The notes beneath the pieces were generated by a model. The model saw only the letters and a list, made by a program, of their open reading frames with translations. It was not told where the DNA came from and searched no databases. From 66-474 sp035281745 (GTDB lineage: Bacteria > Pseudomonadota > Gammaproteobacteria > Xanthomonadales > Rhodanobacteraceae), in assembly GCA_035281745.1 (NCBI GenBank), contig DATEDI010000026.1, positions 124,001 through 188,000 of the forward strand: a DNA stretch of 64,000 nt. The letters are read 5' to 3'. Position numbers and translations under genes: made by a program. Position 1 is the stretch's first letter. Every line of letters begins with the position of its first letter. Positions 22,595-31,675 of the stretch are shown piece by piece.

Positions 22595-23869
22595 TTACAA
22601 ACTCCTTCGCGGCGCGATCAGCAAATCGCCGAACAGCAATCCGGCCACCAGCGAAATCAGCAGCGTCACCAGCAGCACTGCAATGTGCGTGCCGCTTGCG
22701 ATCTGGTTGTTGAGCAAATCGGAGACGCTGCGGAATCCCACGCTGCCCGGCACCAACAACAACACTCCTGGTTCGCGCACCAGCGCACCCGGACGGTGTT
22801 TGAGCCGCGCGTACAGATTGCTGCCCGCGCTCAGCACCAGTCCGCCCACGAATACCCCGAACGGTGCGCCCAGCGCATTGCCGCACCAATACGTCACCAG
22901 ATAACCCACGATCACCGCGGTCAATACCAGCGGATAATCGCGTCGTGCGGTCTGGAAAAGCATCGCGAATGCCACCGCGGCCACCGCCAGCGCCGGCCAC
23001 TGGGCCCACAGCGGCAAGGGCGGCAAGGCATGGCCGGAAGGCACGATATGCGCGACCGCGCAGAGCTGCGCGGCCGCAATGGTGCCGAAGGTCAGTTTCA
23101 GGATGGTCGCCGCCGCGCCTGCGAAACGCGCGACACCCGACGCCAAGTGCTGGCTGGTCAGTTCACGCACCGCGTTGGTCAGCGACATGCCGGGCACCAG
23201 CACGATCAACGCCGACAGCACCACCAGCTTCAGTGCCAGCGGCACCAGCCACGCGCTGATCATCGTGGCAATGAACGTGGCGACCAGCGCGGCGATCGCG
23301 TCGCTCGCGATCGCCAGCCGCGGCCGACCATAGCCTGCCACCACGATGCCGCCGATCAGCAGGCCGATCACGCCTGCCGCCGCGGCATCCTGCCACGCGT
23401 TGCGGAACAGCACGGCGATGGCGCCGGCCGACAACCCATAGCTCACGACGGTCGCCCACAGCGCGCCGCGCGACAGTGGCCGCCCCAGCGCCCGCAACTG
23501 TGCCAGCCCGCGGCGCGGATCGAGCGTACCGTCGGCCACGCGATCGGCAATCTCGTCGGCGCGGCACAGCCGCGTCAGGTTCACGTCACCCGGCGCGATC
23601 CGGACGACCTGGGTCACGTCGGCGATGCCGTCGCCCTCCGGCGCGCTGAACGAAAGCACGATCGAGGTCGGTGTCGACAGCACCTCGCAGGCCAACCCGA
23701 TCCGTTGCGCAGCGTTCCCGATCGCCTGCTCCAGCCGCGGCGCCGCGGCGCCGTACTGGTGCAGGCGGCGTGCCAGCTCGATCACGAAACCGACGCGGGC
23801 GCGTACGCGCTCGTCCGACATCAGGCCAGCGTGCGCCTGCCCGCCGGCCGCGAGTTCCATCACGTGCAA
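22595..23869 (-). CDS. ThrE-type threonine/serine exporter family membrane protein
   Basis: A 424-residue protein with a cytoplasmic N-terminal ThrE/DUF1212 domain (FVIELARRLHQYGAAAPRLEQAI, FSAPEG). About ten membrane segments follow, with the second ThrE half after residue 290 (GVFVGGLVLSAGSNLYARLKHRPG, LLLVPGSVGFRSVSDLL). It probably exports small amino acids. The start may instead be the ATG at 23821 (MSDERVRARV); neither has a clear ribosome site. It lies 19 nt after nfeD. Confidence 0.85.
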   Translation of the reverse strand: MHVMELAAGGQAHAGLMSDERVRARVGFVIELARRLHQYGAAAPRLEQAIGNAAQRIGLACEVLSTPTSIVLSFSAPEGDGIADVTQVVRIAPGDVNLTRLCRADEIADRVADGTLDPRRGLAQLRALGRPLSRGALWATVVSYGLSAGAIAVLFRNAWQDAAAAGVIGLLIGGIVVAGYGRPRLAIASDAIAALVATFIATMISAWLVPLALKLVVLSALIVLVPGMSLTNAVRELTSQHLASGVARFAGAAATILKLTFGTIAAAQLCAVAHIVPSGHALPPLPLWAQWPALAVAAVAFAMLFQTARRDYPLVLTAVIVGYLVTYWCGNALGAPFGVFVGGLVLSAGSNLYARLKHRPGALVREPGVLLLVPGSVGFRSVSDLLNNQIASGTHIAVLLVTLLISLVAGLLFGDLLIAPRRSL

Positions 23870-23888
23870 TGTCCGCGCGGTCGCTGCA

Positions 23889-24341
23889 TCATGCCGTCGC
23901 GGCGCGCACCTTCAGCAGCGCGCCGTCCACACCGATCACTTCGATTTCCGCACCGACCGGCAGATCCGGGCCCGCGACCAGCCACTGGCCGTCGCCGACG
24001 CGCGCCTTGCCGCGGCCATTCACGATGGCCTCGACCAACACGTAGCGCTGGCCAATCATCTGTTCGCCACGGCGGCTGAGCGTGCGCGCGGCGGGATCGT
24101 CGTGGCGCGCCAGCCGCGCGCGCACGAACTTCCAATAGAACAGGCACGACGCAAACGCGAGGATCACGAACAAAACAGCCTGCGCGATCACGCCCAGCCC
24201 CGGTACCACCCAGGTGACGATTCCCATCACCGCGGCCGCGATGCCGATCCACAGCAGGAAAAATCCCGGCGCCAATACCTCGCCCGCAATCAGCAGCAAA
24301 GCCACCACCCACCACCAGTAATGCAACGACACGCCCCACAT
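23889..24341 (-). CDS. NfeD family membrane protein (YbbK-like)
   Basis: A 150-residue protein with two N-terminal hydrophobic segments (YWWWVVALLLIAGEVLAPGFFLLWIGIAAAVMG and AQAVLFVILAFASCLFYW) and a C-terminal OB-fold NfeD domain (GQRYVLVEAIVNGRGKARVGDGQWLVAGPDLPVG). Short NfeD proteins usually pair with an SPFH protein. The neighbouring upstream gene is such a qmcA-like gene, here frameshifted. Confidence 0.9.
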   Translation of the reverse strand: MWGVSLHYWWWVVALLLIAGEVLAPGFFLLWIGIAAAVMGIVTWVVPGLGVIAQAVLFVILAFASCLFYWKFVRARLARHDDPAARTLSRRGEQMIGQRYVLVEAIVNGRGKARVGDGQWLVAGPDLPVGAEIEVIGVDGALLKVRAATA

Positions 24342-24387
24342 GATCTTTCCCCAGGCAAACGGCCTTTGAACGGCAACCCAAGTTTGT

Positions 24388-24512
24388 CGTCATTCCGGGG
24401 CGGCCTGCAGCTTCATCGCAGGCCGAACCCGGAACCCAGCGCCTTCCGAACATGGAGCAAAGGCGCTGGGTTCCGGGTTCCGTCCGCAGCGCGGACGGCC
24501 CCGGAATGACGA
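24388..24512. repeat. R1 palindromic repeat
   Basis: TCGTCATTCCGGGG and CCCCGGAATGACGA form perfect outer ends, with inner arms CCCGGAACCCAGCGCC / GGCGCTGGGTTCCGGG around an 18-bp spacer. An empty two-arm element between nfeD and qmcA. Confidence 0.85.
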
Positions 24513-24531
24513 GATTAGTTTTCCTTTTGCT

Positions 24532-25478
24532 TCAGCGCGTCTGCGCTGCCGACGCGGACGAATTCTTCGCCAGCACTTCCTTGCCGATTTCCGCAATGCC
24601 GGCCATCGAGGAAAGAATGCCCGAGGCCTCGAACGGCAGCATCAGCATCTTCTGGTTCGGTGAATCGGCCATCGCCTTCAGCGCCTCGACATATTTGGTC
24701 GCCACGAAATAATTGATGGCATTCAAATTACCCTGCGAAATCGCGTCCGACACCAGTTGCGTAGCTTTCGCTTCTGCCGCCGCCAGCCGTTCGCGCGCCT
24801 CGGCCTCGCGGAATGCCGCTTCCTTGTGGCCCTCGGCGGCAAGGATCGTCGATTGCTTTTCGCCGTCGGCCTTCAGGATCGCCGCTTGCTTGAAACCTTC
24901 CGCCTCGAGAATGTTGGCGCGCTTCTCGCGCTCGGCCTTCATCTGCCGCGCCATCGCATCGACCAGATCCTTGGGCGGGCTGATGTCCTTGATCTCGATG
25001 CGGTTGACCTTGACGCCCCATGGGTGAGTCGCTTCATCGACGACCTTCAGCAGCCGCGCGTTGATTTCGTCGCGCTTGCTGAGCGATTCGTCGAGGTCCA
25101 TCGAGCCCAACACGGTGCGGATATTGGTCATCACCAGCGCCAGCGACGCCTGTTCCAGGTTGGCGACCTCGTACGCCGCCCGGGCCGCGTCCAGCACCTG
25201 ATAGAACACCACGCCGTCGACCCGCACCACCGCGTTGTCCTTGGTGATCACATCCTGCGAGGGCACCGCCAGCACCTGTTCCATCATGTTCATCTTGCGA
25301 CCGACTGCGTAGATGACCGGCATCAGAAGGTGCAGCCCCGGCGCCAGCGTGCGGGTGTATTTGCCGAAGCGCTCTCGACCGTCCATTCGTAACCCTGCGG
25401 CACGATCCGCACCCACTTCGCGAGGAAAATCACCGCGGCGACGACAAGGATGATTGCAACGATGATGGACGGCGCCAT
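24532..25478 (-). pseudogene. SPFH/band-7 protein (QmcA-like), frameshifted near the N terminus
   Basis: The N terminus MAPSIIVAIILVVAAVIFLA (membrane anchor) with VRIVPQGYEWTVE is in one frame, from the ATG at 25478. The rest, ERFGKYTRTLAPGLHLLMP through the SPFH core and a long alanine/glutamate coiled coil to the stop at 24532, is in another. On the minus strand the junction reads GTCGAGAGCGCTTCGG where GTCGAGCGCTTCGG would keep the frame, so one AG dinucleotide (within 25371-25376) is extra. This is either a real inactivating slip or a sequence error. The NfeD partner follows downstream. Confidence 0.8.
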
Positions 25479-25564
25479 GAACCCTTCCCTCTGTGAGTGG
25501 GCGCAGTATAACGATTCGCGCCGGATGCAAATTCGTTGGTTCCCGCCTGCCAAGCTGAGCGGGA

Positions 25565-26878
25565 TCAGGTTCCCGATGCCGGCAACGACACGGTCACCCG
25601 CAGGCCGCCGCCTTCGCGATTGGCCAGTCCGATCCGGCCGCCGTGCGCTTCCACGATTTCGCGCGCCAGCGCCAGACCCAGCCCGGTGCCGGAACGTTTG
25701 GTCGAATAGAACGGCAGCAGCGCCTGCGCGAGCACCGTATCGCTCATGCCCGGACCGCGATCGGCCACCTCGATGCGCCAATTCTGCGCGGCGTGCTTGA
25801 TGGCCAGCGTCACCTCGGCCGGATCGCCCCCGGCTTCCGCGGCGTTCTTGACCAGATTGATCAGCACCTGCTCGATCTGCGCGGCGTCGAAGCGCGCGGG
25901 TTCACCCGGCACCTCGCCCGCAAGCCGGAATTCGCAATGCAATTTAAGCGATTCCAGAAACGCCGCCCACTCGACCGGCGCAGGATTCGGCTGCGGCAAT
26001 TTGGCGAAGCTCGCATAGCCGGCGGTGAACGAATGCAGATGACGAACGCGATCGCCGATGCCCTCGAACACTTTCGGCAAGCGCGCCAAATCATTGCGAC
26101 GTGCCAGTTCCGCACCCGAGTGTGCAAGGGAAGAGATCGGCGCCAGCGAATTGTTCAACTCGTGGCTGATTACCCGGATCACCCGCTTCCATACCGCCAC
26201 TTCCTGACGCGACAATTCACGCGTCATGCGCTGCACCAGATACAACTGGTGTGGCCGCCCCTGCAGACGGAAATCGCGCCGCGACAAGTGGAAATACTCC
26301 TCGTCGCTGCCCATCTCGACGCCGAACAAGCTGTCTTCGCTGGCCGTCAGCGCCTGCCGCATCGCCTCGGGGCACGCCTGCAGCAAATCATCGAAGCGCA
26401 AACCGGCCGGACTCCGCCCCTCGTTGAACAGATGCCGCGCGGCGAGGTTCGCATAGACGATGCGGTCGCCGGCGTCGGTCAGGATCAACGCCGTCGGCGA
26501 ATGCTGCACCACCGTGTCCAGCAGCAATTCGCGTTGCACCAGGTTCTGGCGTTGCTCGCGCAAGGCATGGCCAAGTTCATTGTGCGCTTCGATCAACGCG
26601 CCCAGTTCGTCACGGCGGCGGGTGCGCAACGAAATGCTGAAGTCGCCATCGCGATAGCTGGCCACGCTGCCCGACAGCGCGCGCAACAACCGCCGCACGG
26701 GCTGCATCGCCGAATGCGCCAGCCACGCCACCGGCGCGAGGCACACGGCGATCGCGATCGCCCCACCCAGCCACGCGCTGTGGGTCCAGTCGGTAATCGC
26801 CGCCGCAAGCGCCGCGGCGACCATGGCCGCCGCAACCAGCAACAGCGCAAGTTTGCCTTCGAGGGAGGAGAAGCGCAT
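25565..26878 (-). CDS. sensor histidine kinase of the permease cluster (NtrY-like)
   Basis: A 437-residue inner-membrane kinase. Two membrane helices (about 10-28 and 38-55) enclose only a very short periplasmic loop, so the signal is probably sensed in or at the membrane. A HAMP-like segment, a PAS domain (DTVVQHSPTALILTDAGDRIVYAN), an H box with H239 (VISHELNNSLAPISSLAHSG), an N box (LINLVKNAAEAGGD) and G boxes (DRGPGMSD, GTGLGLALAREIVEAHGG) follow. It lies 217 nt downstream of the NtrC-type regulator and at the 3' end of the ten-permease array, so the pair probably controls that array. Confidence 0.9.
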   Translation of the reverse strand: MRFSSLEGKLALLLVAAAMVAAALAAAITDWTHSAWLGGAIAIAVCLAPVAWLAHSAMQPVRRLLRALSGSVASYRDGDFSISLRTRRRDELGALIEAHNELGHALREQRQNLVQRELLLDTVVQHSPTALILTDAGDRIVYANLAARHLFNEGRSPAGLRFDDLLQACPEAMRQALTASEDSLFGVEMGSDEEYFHLSRRDFRLQGRPHQLYLVQRMTRELSRQEVAVWKRVIRVISHELNNSLAPISSLAHSGAELARRNDLARLPKVFEGIGDRVRHLHSFTAGYASFAKLPQPNPAPVEWAAFLESLKLHCEFRLAGEVPGEPARFDAAQIEQVLINLVKNAAEAGGDPAEVTLAIKHAAQNWRIEVADRGPGMSDTVLAQALLPFYSTKRSGTGLGLALAREIVEAHGGRIGLANREGGGLRVTVSLPASGT

Positions 26879-27095
26879 GGCGGATCGATGTAATCAGGAA
26901 TGAGATTGGATTGACAAAGCGTAATGTCACGCCGGTGGAACCATCGCCTCAAAACAAGGGAACGCGCAATCGGCGCGGAGATCTGCAACCACAAGCTCGC
27001 AAGCACCATTCATGGTGCGGGCGCCGGTGCGGCCATCCCTGGCCACCCGTTCGGAGCGGCGCGCAATGCCCCCGGCGTCGCGCAAACGCCGCTCC

Positions 27096-28436
27096 TCACC
27101 CCTCCGTCGGAATCCCGTACCGCTGCATGCGCCGATACAACGCCTGCCGCGAAAGGCCAAGCGTCCGCGCGGCGCGGCTGATCACGCCGCCAGCCTTGCG
27201 CAGCGCTTCCTCGACCGCTTCGCGCGGCGGATCGTCCAGACTGCGCGCAGGCGCCGCCGGCACCGCCGAAAGCCCCAGATGCGCCACCGTGATTTCGTCG
27301 CGGCCGCACAACAACTTCGCGCGGTCGATGGTGTTCTTCAGTTCGCGCACGTTGCCCGGCCACGGATAATCCAGCAGCGCGTCCCGCGCCTGGTCCGACA
27401 ACACCGCACCCTCGTCGAGGAAATATTCGGCAAGCGGCAGGATATCGTCCGGGCGGTCCGACAGCGGCGGCAGCGCTATCTCGATCGTATTCAGGCGATA
27501 GAACAAATCCTGGCGAAACTTGCCGTCACGGATCATCACCGGTACGTCCGCGTTGGTGGCGCTGATCACGCGCACCTTGACCTTGCGCGTGCGCGTCGAG
27601 CCCAGCCGTTCGAACTCGCCCGATTCCAGCGCCCGCAACAGTTTCATTTGCCCGGCCAGCGGCAGGTTGCCGATTTCGTCCAGGAACAGGGTGCCGCCGT
27701 TGGCCGCCTCGAAGCGGCCCTCGCGCGCGCGGGCCGCGCCAGTGAACGCGCCGGCTTCGGCACCGAACAATTCCGCTTCGATCAATTCGCTCGGCAACGC
27801 GCCGCAATTCACGGTCACCAGCGGCTTGTCGCGCACCGCCGAATTCGCGTGCACGATTTCGGCGATGCGTTCCTTGCCGGCGCCGTTCGCGCCGGTGACC
27901 AGCACGGGCACGTCGGCGCGCGCGACGCGGCAGGCCAGCTCAAGCACCCGCAGCATTTCGTCGGACGCGAACACGATGCCGCGCAGATCGTAGTCGCGCT
28001 CCAGCGCCTCACGCCGGCGCCGGCGCGTCATCCGCGTCGTGGCTGCGACGCGCGCGTTCTCGGAAAGCTCCAGCAGGTTCTCGACCGTCGCGAGCAGCTT
28101 GGCGTCGTCCCACGGTTTGGACATGTAATCGGCCGCGCCCGCCTTCACCAGTTGCACCGCGGTTTCAAGGTGCGACCAGCCGGTCAGCAGGATTACCGGG
28201 AGATCCGGATGCCGGGCGCGGATCGCGTGGAACAGCGCCACGCCTTCTTCGCCCGAGGTGGTGTCGGCGCTGAAATTCATGTCGGCGATCACCGCGTCCA
28301 CCCGCTCGCTCGCCAGCAGCGCGAGGCCTTCTTCCGGCATCGTGGCCGTCAGCGGACGGATTTCGTGCAACGACAGCAGCAACGACAGCGCGTCGCGCAC
28401 CGCGCTCTGGTCATCGATGATCAGTACCGTTCGCAT
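27096..28436 (-). CDS. sigma-54-dependent response regulator (NtrC family)
   Basis: A 446-residue three-domain activator. The receiver has the acidic pair D8/D9, phospho-acceptor D52 (VIADMNF) and K107. The AAA+ domain has Walker A GANGAGKE (182-189; usually GESGTGKE), the sigma-54 contact loop GAFTGA at 229-234, and Walker B TLFLDEIG. A Fis-type helix-turn-helix ends the protein (GGVISRAARTLGLSRQALYRRMQRYGI). It follows the tenth permease by 80 nt. A matching sigma-54 promoter with upstream palindromes precedes the first gene of the cluster (45378-45481), so it very likely drives and autoregulates the whole set. Confidence 0.95.
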   Translation of the reverse strand: MRTVLIIDDQSAVRDALSLLLSLHEIRPLTATMPEEGLALLASERVDAVIADMNFSADTTSGEEGVALFHAIRARHPDLPVILLTGWSHLETAVQLVKAGAADYMSKPWDDAKLLATVENLLELSENARVAATTRMTRRRRREALERDYDLRGIVFASDEMLRVLELACRVARADVPVLVTGANGAGKERIAEIVHANSAVRDKPLVTVNCGALPSELIEAELFGAEAGAFTGAARAREGRFEAANGGTLFLDEIGNLPLAGQMKLLRALESGEFERLGSTRTRKVKVRVISATNADVPVMIRDGKFRQDLFYRLNTIEIALPPLSDRPDDILPLAEYFLDEGAVLSDQARDALLDYPWPGNVRELKNTIDRAKLLCGRDEITVAHLGLSAVPAAPARSLDDPPREAVEEALRKAGGVISRAARTLGLSRQALYRRMQRYGIPTEG

Positions 28437-28516
28437 GGGTCTTCAGGGCAATCGATCTTCATCGTTTCGAGGCTATCACGCTTTCTCCCCCCTTCCGGAG
28501 AGAGGGAAATGGCGTA

Positions 28517-29755
28517 TCACACGCTCCGCGTCGCCACCACCGGTTGCACCCGTGATGCTCGCAGCGCCGGCGCCAGCACCGCAAGCTGGCCAAGCAGCCA
28601 CAACGCCACCGCCCCCACCGGCAGATACCACAACGGCAGCCGCGGCAATTCGTAATGCTTCATCAGCAACAGGTTCAGGCCGATCGCCAGCAGTACGCCC
28701 AGCAACACGCCGAAGCTGACGATCAGGAAATTCTCGGTCTGGAAGTAGCGCAGGATGTCGGTGCGGGTCGCGCCGATCGCGCGGCGGATGCCGATGGTGC
28801 GGGTGCGCTGCTGCACCCAGAAATTCGCGAGGCCGGTGATGCCGAGCGCAGTGACGAACAACAGGCCGAGCGCCGAGGCGAGCAGCAGGCTGATCATGGT
28901 GGTATCGCGCTGAAAATATTCCGAGCGGATTTGCGAATACGTCTGCATGTGCTTCGGATTGATGATGCGGCTGGGGTCTGCCTTGAGCAGCGTCGCCCGT
29001 GCGGCATCCAGCACGCGTCGGCGATCCTGCGGCGCGCTGCGCAGCACGTATTCCACGCCCGCGTCACTCGGCAACTGCGGCCAGATCATGGTGTCGTAGT
29101 CGGTGCCCTTGTTCATCAGCACGGGACTGAGCAACGTGCGGACGACGCCGACAACGCGCACGACATGCTTCGGGCCAGCGGCCATCTCCTTGCCCAACGC
29201 GCTTTCGCCCGGATACAGGTGTTGCGCAAAAGCCTGGCTGATGATCGCCACTGCCACGTCCTTCTGGCCCTTCACGTATTCGTCGGGGTGGAAATCCCGG
29301 CCGGCGATCAGATCGAGTCCAAGCGTCTTCAACAATCCCGGTGAACCGTCGAACATGCTGGCTTGCGCGCAACCGCTCCCTTGCAGCGACATCCGTTGCA
29401 TTGCACGATCGAGCGCCGCCTGGCTGGGGCACACCCCATAACTTGCGATGTTCCGGTCCAACGGCAGCGAATAACTCACGGCCACAGCCGATCCGACGCC
29501 GGGAATCTGCCGCAACAGCGCGAGATCAGTTTCGTGCCTGGCCCAGGGATTTTCATCCTTGCCGATGCCGCGCACCGCCACCACCGAGAGCGCTTCTTCA
29601 TCGATCCCTGTCGGCAGCGAAATGCGTTGCATGCGATGCATGATCATGAAGGCGACGTTGCACACGATCGCGCAGGTGAGGGCGACCTGCAGCGTCAGCA
29701 GGATCGCGGTGAGTTTGTGCTTGCGCAGCGTTGCAAGGATCGGACGGATTTCCAT
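28517..29755 (-). CDS. MacB/FtsX-type permease, type 2, unit e
   Basis: A 412-residue permease beginning MEIRPILATLRKHKLTAILL. One N-terminal membrane helix, a periplasmic MacB-core-like domain of about 230 residues, and three C-terminal helices. It ends with the type 2 signature LRASRVQPVVATRSV. The cytoplasmic coupling region is RTRTIGIRRAIGATRTDILRYFQTENFLI. It lacks its own ATPase. It differs from the other type 2 copies by QQRTRT instead of GQRRKQ and by a Cys pair in the periplasmic domain (YGVCPSQ, GSGCAQA). An R3 repeat separates it from its partner upstream. Confidence 0.9.
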   Translation of the reverse strand: MEIRPILATLRKHKLTAILLTLQVALTCAIVCNVAFMIMHRMQRISLPTGIDEEALSVVAVRGIGKDENPWARHETDLALLRQIPGVGSAVAVSYSLPLDRNIASYGVCPSQAALDRAMQRMSLQGSGCAQASMFDGSPGLLKTLGLDLIAGRDFHPDEYVKGQKDVAVAIISQAFAQHLYPGESALGKEMAAGPKHVVRVVGVVRTLLSPVLMNKGTDYDTMIWPQLPSDAGVEYVLRSAPQDRRRVLDAARATLLKADPSRIINPKHMQTYSQIRSEYFQRDTTMISLLLASALGLLFVTALGITGLANFWVQQRTRTIGIRRAIGATRTDILRYFQTENFLIVSFGVLLGVLLAIGLNLLLMKHYELPRLPLWYLPVGAVALWLLGQLAVLAPALRASRVQPVVATRSV

Positions 29756-29777
29756 GACGGTACCTCGAGTCAGATGT

Positions 29778-29875
29778 TCCCCTCCCCTTCAAGGGGAGGG
29801 CCGGGGTGGGGATGGGTTTCGACATGCGTTCATGACCCCATCCCCATCCAAACCTTCCCCTTGAAGGGGAAGGCT
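29778..29875. repeat. R3 palindromic repeat, empty form
   Basis: CCTTCAAGGGGAGGGCCGG with GGGGTGGGGATGGG, and CCCCATCCCCATCC with CCTTGAAGGGGAAGG, form two inverted arms of about 38 bp around a spacer of about 16 bp. It lies between the two permeases of unit e and is the empty counterpart of the DUF559 cassette. Confidence 0.85.
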
Positions 29876-31189
29876 TCAAAGCGTCTTCAGTTGCAGCGCG
29901 GGCGGCACGCGGCAAGCACGCCATGCCGGCAGCATGCCGGCCAGCACGCTCGCGAAAATCGCCAGCAGCACCGTGCCGATCAGCATCGACGGATCCATCG
30001 AAGCGAGATGCGCATAATCATCCGGCCGCTGCCGAATGCTCCACAGTCCGATCTGGGCAATGCCGAGCCCCAGCAACCCACCGGCCACGCCGACCAGTGC
30101 GGATTCGATGCCGAACTGCACGAAGATGTCGCGTTTGCGCGCGCCCATTGCACGTCGGACGCTGATCTCGCCGCTGCGACGCAGGAACTTGGCCAGCAAC
30201 AGCGCCACGATGTTGAGCATGGCGACGCCGAGAAAACCCAGCGCCAGCCACATCTGCAGCCTCACGTCGTCGGGCACGAGATCCTCGTGTCGAAGCCAAC
30301 CCATCAGGCTGTACAGCTTGGCGTCCGTCGCGGGACGTTGGTAGCGTCCAAGCGATTTCTGCTCGGCGGAGTAGTCGACCAGGAATTGCCCGTAGGCGCC
30401 AGTCTGCGCGGGCGTCGCCAGTTGCACCCACAACTGGACCCATGAAGTGCTGGCGTCCGTCAGGTTGTCGGGCACGCCGTCGCTTCCCCACCCGGAAATG
30501 TTGCCATTGATCGACAACTTGTTGTCCACCGCCACCGACAGCGGCAGGAAGAATTGATCGGAATCGCTGAATTGGCTCGCTGAGGCGTCGGCGTAGAACA
30601 ACGGCTTGGGTGCCCAGTCGGCCGTGACGCCCACCACGCGATAACTGATGTCGCCCAGCCGCACGCTCCTGCCGAGCGCCGCATCGTTGCCGAACAGTTT
30701 TCGGGCCAGGGTCTGGTCGAGCACGACGACATGCGCAGAGGCCTTCTCGTCGGCCGTACTCCACCCGGCACCCGCGACGAACGGCACGCCGAACATCCCG
30801 AAGAAGTCCGGCGTCGTGTAACGGCCACCCACGTAGAACGGTTGCAGATCGGTGCGTTGCGGCCACACCAGCAGGTTTCCGCCTGCCATGGCCGCCTGTC
30901 TTTCCGCGCGATGCGCGTGCAGCAGCGCCATCGCATCGGGCCAGGTCAGGTTGGTGCGGGGATCGTTGCCCAGCGGATCGCCCGTGTATTTCAGCGGCAA
31001 TGGATCAAGGTACGGTTTGTACAGATGCGCGCTGCGCTCCGGCAACGGATCCTGCGTCATCACGTGCAGCACCGTGACCATGGTCATGCTGGCGCCGATG
31101 CCCAGCCCGATCGCGAGCACCATCAACGCCGTGAGAACCGGCGTGCGTTTGAGGCTGCCCACCGCGAGGTCGATGTAGTAGCCGAACAT
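29876..31189 (-). CDS. MacB/FtsX-type permease, type 1, unit e
   Basis: A 437-residue permease beginning MFGYYIDLAVGSLKRTPVLT. First helix LTALMVLAIGLGIGASMTMV, then a periplasmic domain (TTPDFFGMFGVPFVAGAGW), then three C-terminal helices with coupling region RRSGEISVRRAMGARKRDIF. It ends PALQLKTL. It is the only type 1 copy without the two periplasmic cysteines; that stretch reads SINGNISGWGSDGVPDN. It starts two bases after the DUF559 gene stop, suggesting that the nuclease cassette inserted directly upstream. Confidence 0.9.
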   Translation of the reverse strand: MFGYYIDLAVGSLKRTPVLTALMVLAIGLGIGASMTMVTVLHVMTQDPLPERSAHLYKPYLDPLPLKYTGDPLGNDPRTNLTWPDAMALLHAHRAERQAAMAGGNLLVWPQRTDLQPFYVGGRYTTPDFFGMFGVPFVAGAGWSTADEKASAHVVVLDQTLARKLFGNDAALGRSVRLGDISYRVVGVTADWAPKPLFYADASASQFSDSDQFFLPLSVAVDNKLSINGNISGWGSDGVPDNLTDASTSWVQLWVQLATPAQTGAYGQFLVDYSAEQKSLGRYQRPATDAKLYSLMGWLRHEDLVPDDVRLQMWLALGFLGVAMLNIVALLLAKFLRRSGEISVRRAMGARKRDIFVQFGIESALVGVAGGLLGLGIAQIGLWSIRQRPDDYAHLASMDPSMLIGTVLLAIFASVLAGMLPAWRACRVPPALQLKTL

Positions 31190-31191
31190 GG

Positions 31192-31614
31192 TCAGGAACC
31201 CTCCTGCTTTTCCCCCTGCCCTTCAAGGGGAGGGCGGGGGTGGGGATGGGGTTCACCGCGACCGCGCAAGGCTTGCCACATCGCGTCGGGCACACCATCC
31301 ACGTCGGCGAATACTTCGTTATTCCAGAACCGCAAAACGTGAAATCCTGCCTGTTCGAGATAAGCCGAACGTAGCCTGTCCCCGTCGGTGCGCTCGGCGT
31401 GCGGGCTTCCGTCCAGCTCGACAATGAGCGCTTTTTCGAGGCACGCAAAATCGACGATGTAGTCACCGAACGGATGCTGACGTCTGAGCTTGCAGCCATC
31501 CAGTTGCCGCAATCGAAGATGCCGCCAAAGCAATCGCTCAGCATCGGTTACCGCATTGCGCAGCCGATGCTGCAGCTTGGGTTTGAGAATCGACTGGTTT
31601 GTTTGGCCTCTCAT
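31192..31614 (-). CDS. DUF559 domain protein (Vsr/restriction-endonuclease-like fold)
   Basis: A 140-residue protein with the DUF559 core: RNAVTDAERLLWRHLRLRQLDGCKLRRQHPFGDYIVDFACLEKALIVELDGSPH, with the PD-(D/E)xK-like residues D and E in YIVDF and IVELDG. Such proteins are predicted nucleases related to very-short-patch repair enzymes; their role is unknown. The tail PHPHPRPPLEGQGEKQ is encoded by the left R3 arm. The gene lies between permease units d and e and is bracketed by inverted R3 arms of about 39 bp. Confidence 0.85.
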   Translation of the reverse strand: MRGQTNQSILKPKLQHRLRNAVTDAERLLWRHLRLRQLDGCKLRRQHPFGDYIVDFACLEKALIVELDGSPHAERTDGDRLRSAYLEQAGFHVLRFWNNEVFADVDGVPDAMWQALRGRGEPHPHPRPPLEGQGEKQEGS

Positions 31615-31673
31615 GGCATCAACTCCAGATCAGCAACCCCATCCCCACCCAACCCTCCCGTTGAAGGGGAGGG
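31214..31673. repeat. inverted R3 arms bracketing the DUF559 gene
   Basis: The left arm 31214-31252 (CCTTCAAGGGGAGGGCGGG, TGGGGATGGGGTT) and right arm 31635-31673 (AACCCCATCCCCACCC, GTTGAAGGGGAGGG) are inverted copies with few mismatches. The element is the loaded form of the empty R3 copies at 29778-29875 and 43950-44048. Confidence 0.8.
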
Positions 31674-31675
31674 CT

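Noticed and set aside
22427..24079. A 550-codon plus-strand frame opposite the ThrE-type exporter
   Set aside because: Antisense of a conserved membrane protein; composition is Arg/Gln/His-rich without motifs.
26927..27160. A 77-codon ORF between regulator and kinase
   Set aside because: Overlaps the start of the intergenic gap and the 3' end of the regulator gene in another frame, Arg-rich, without motifs.
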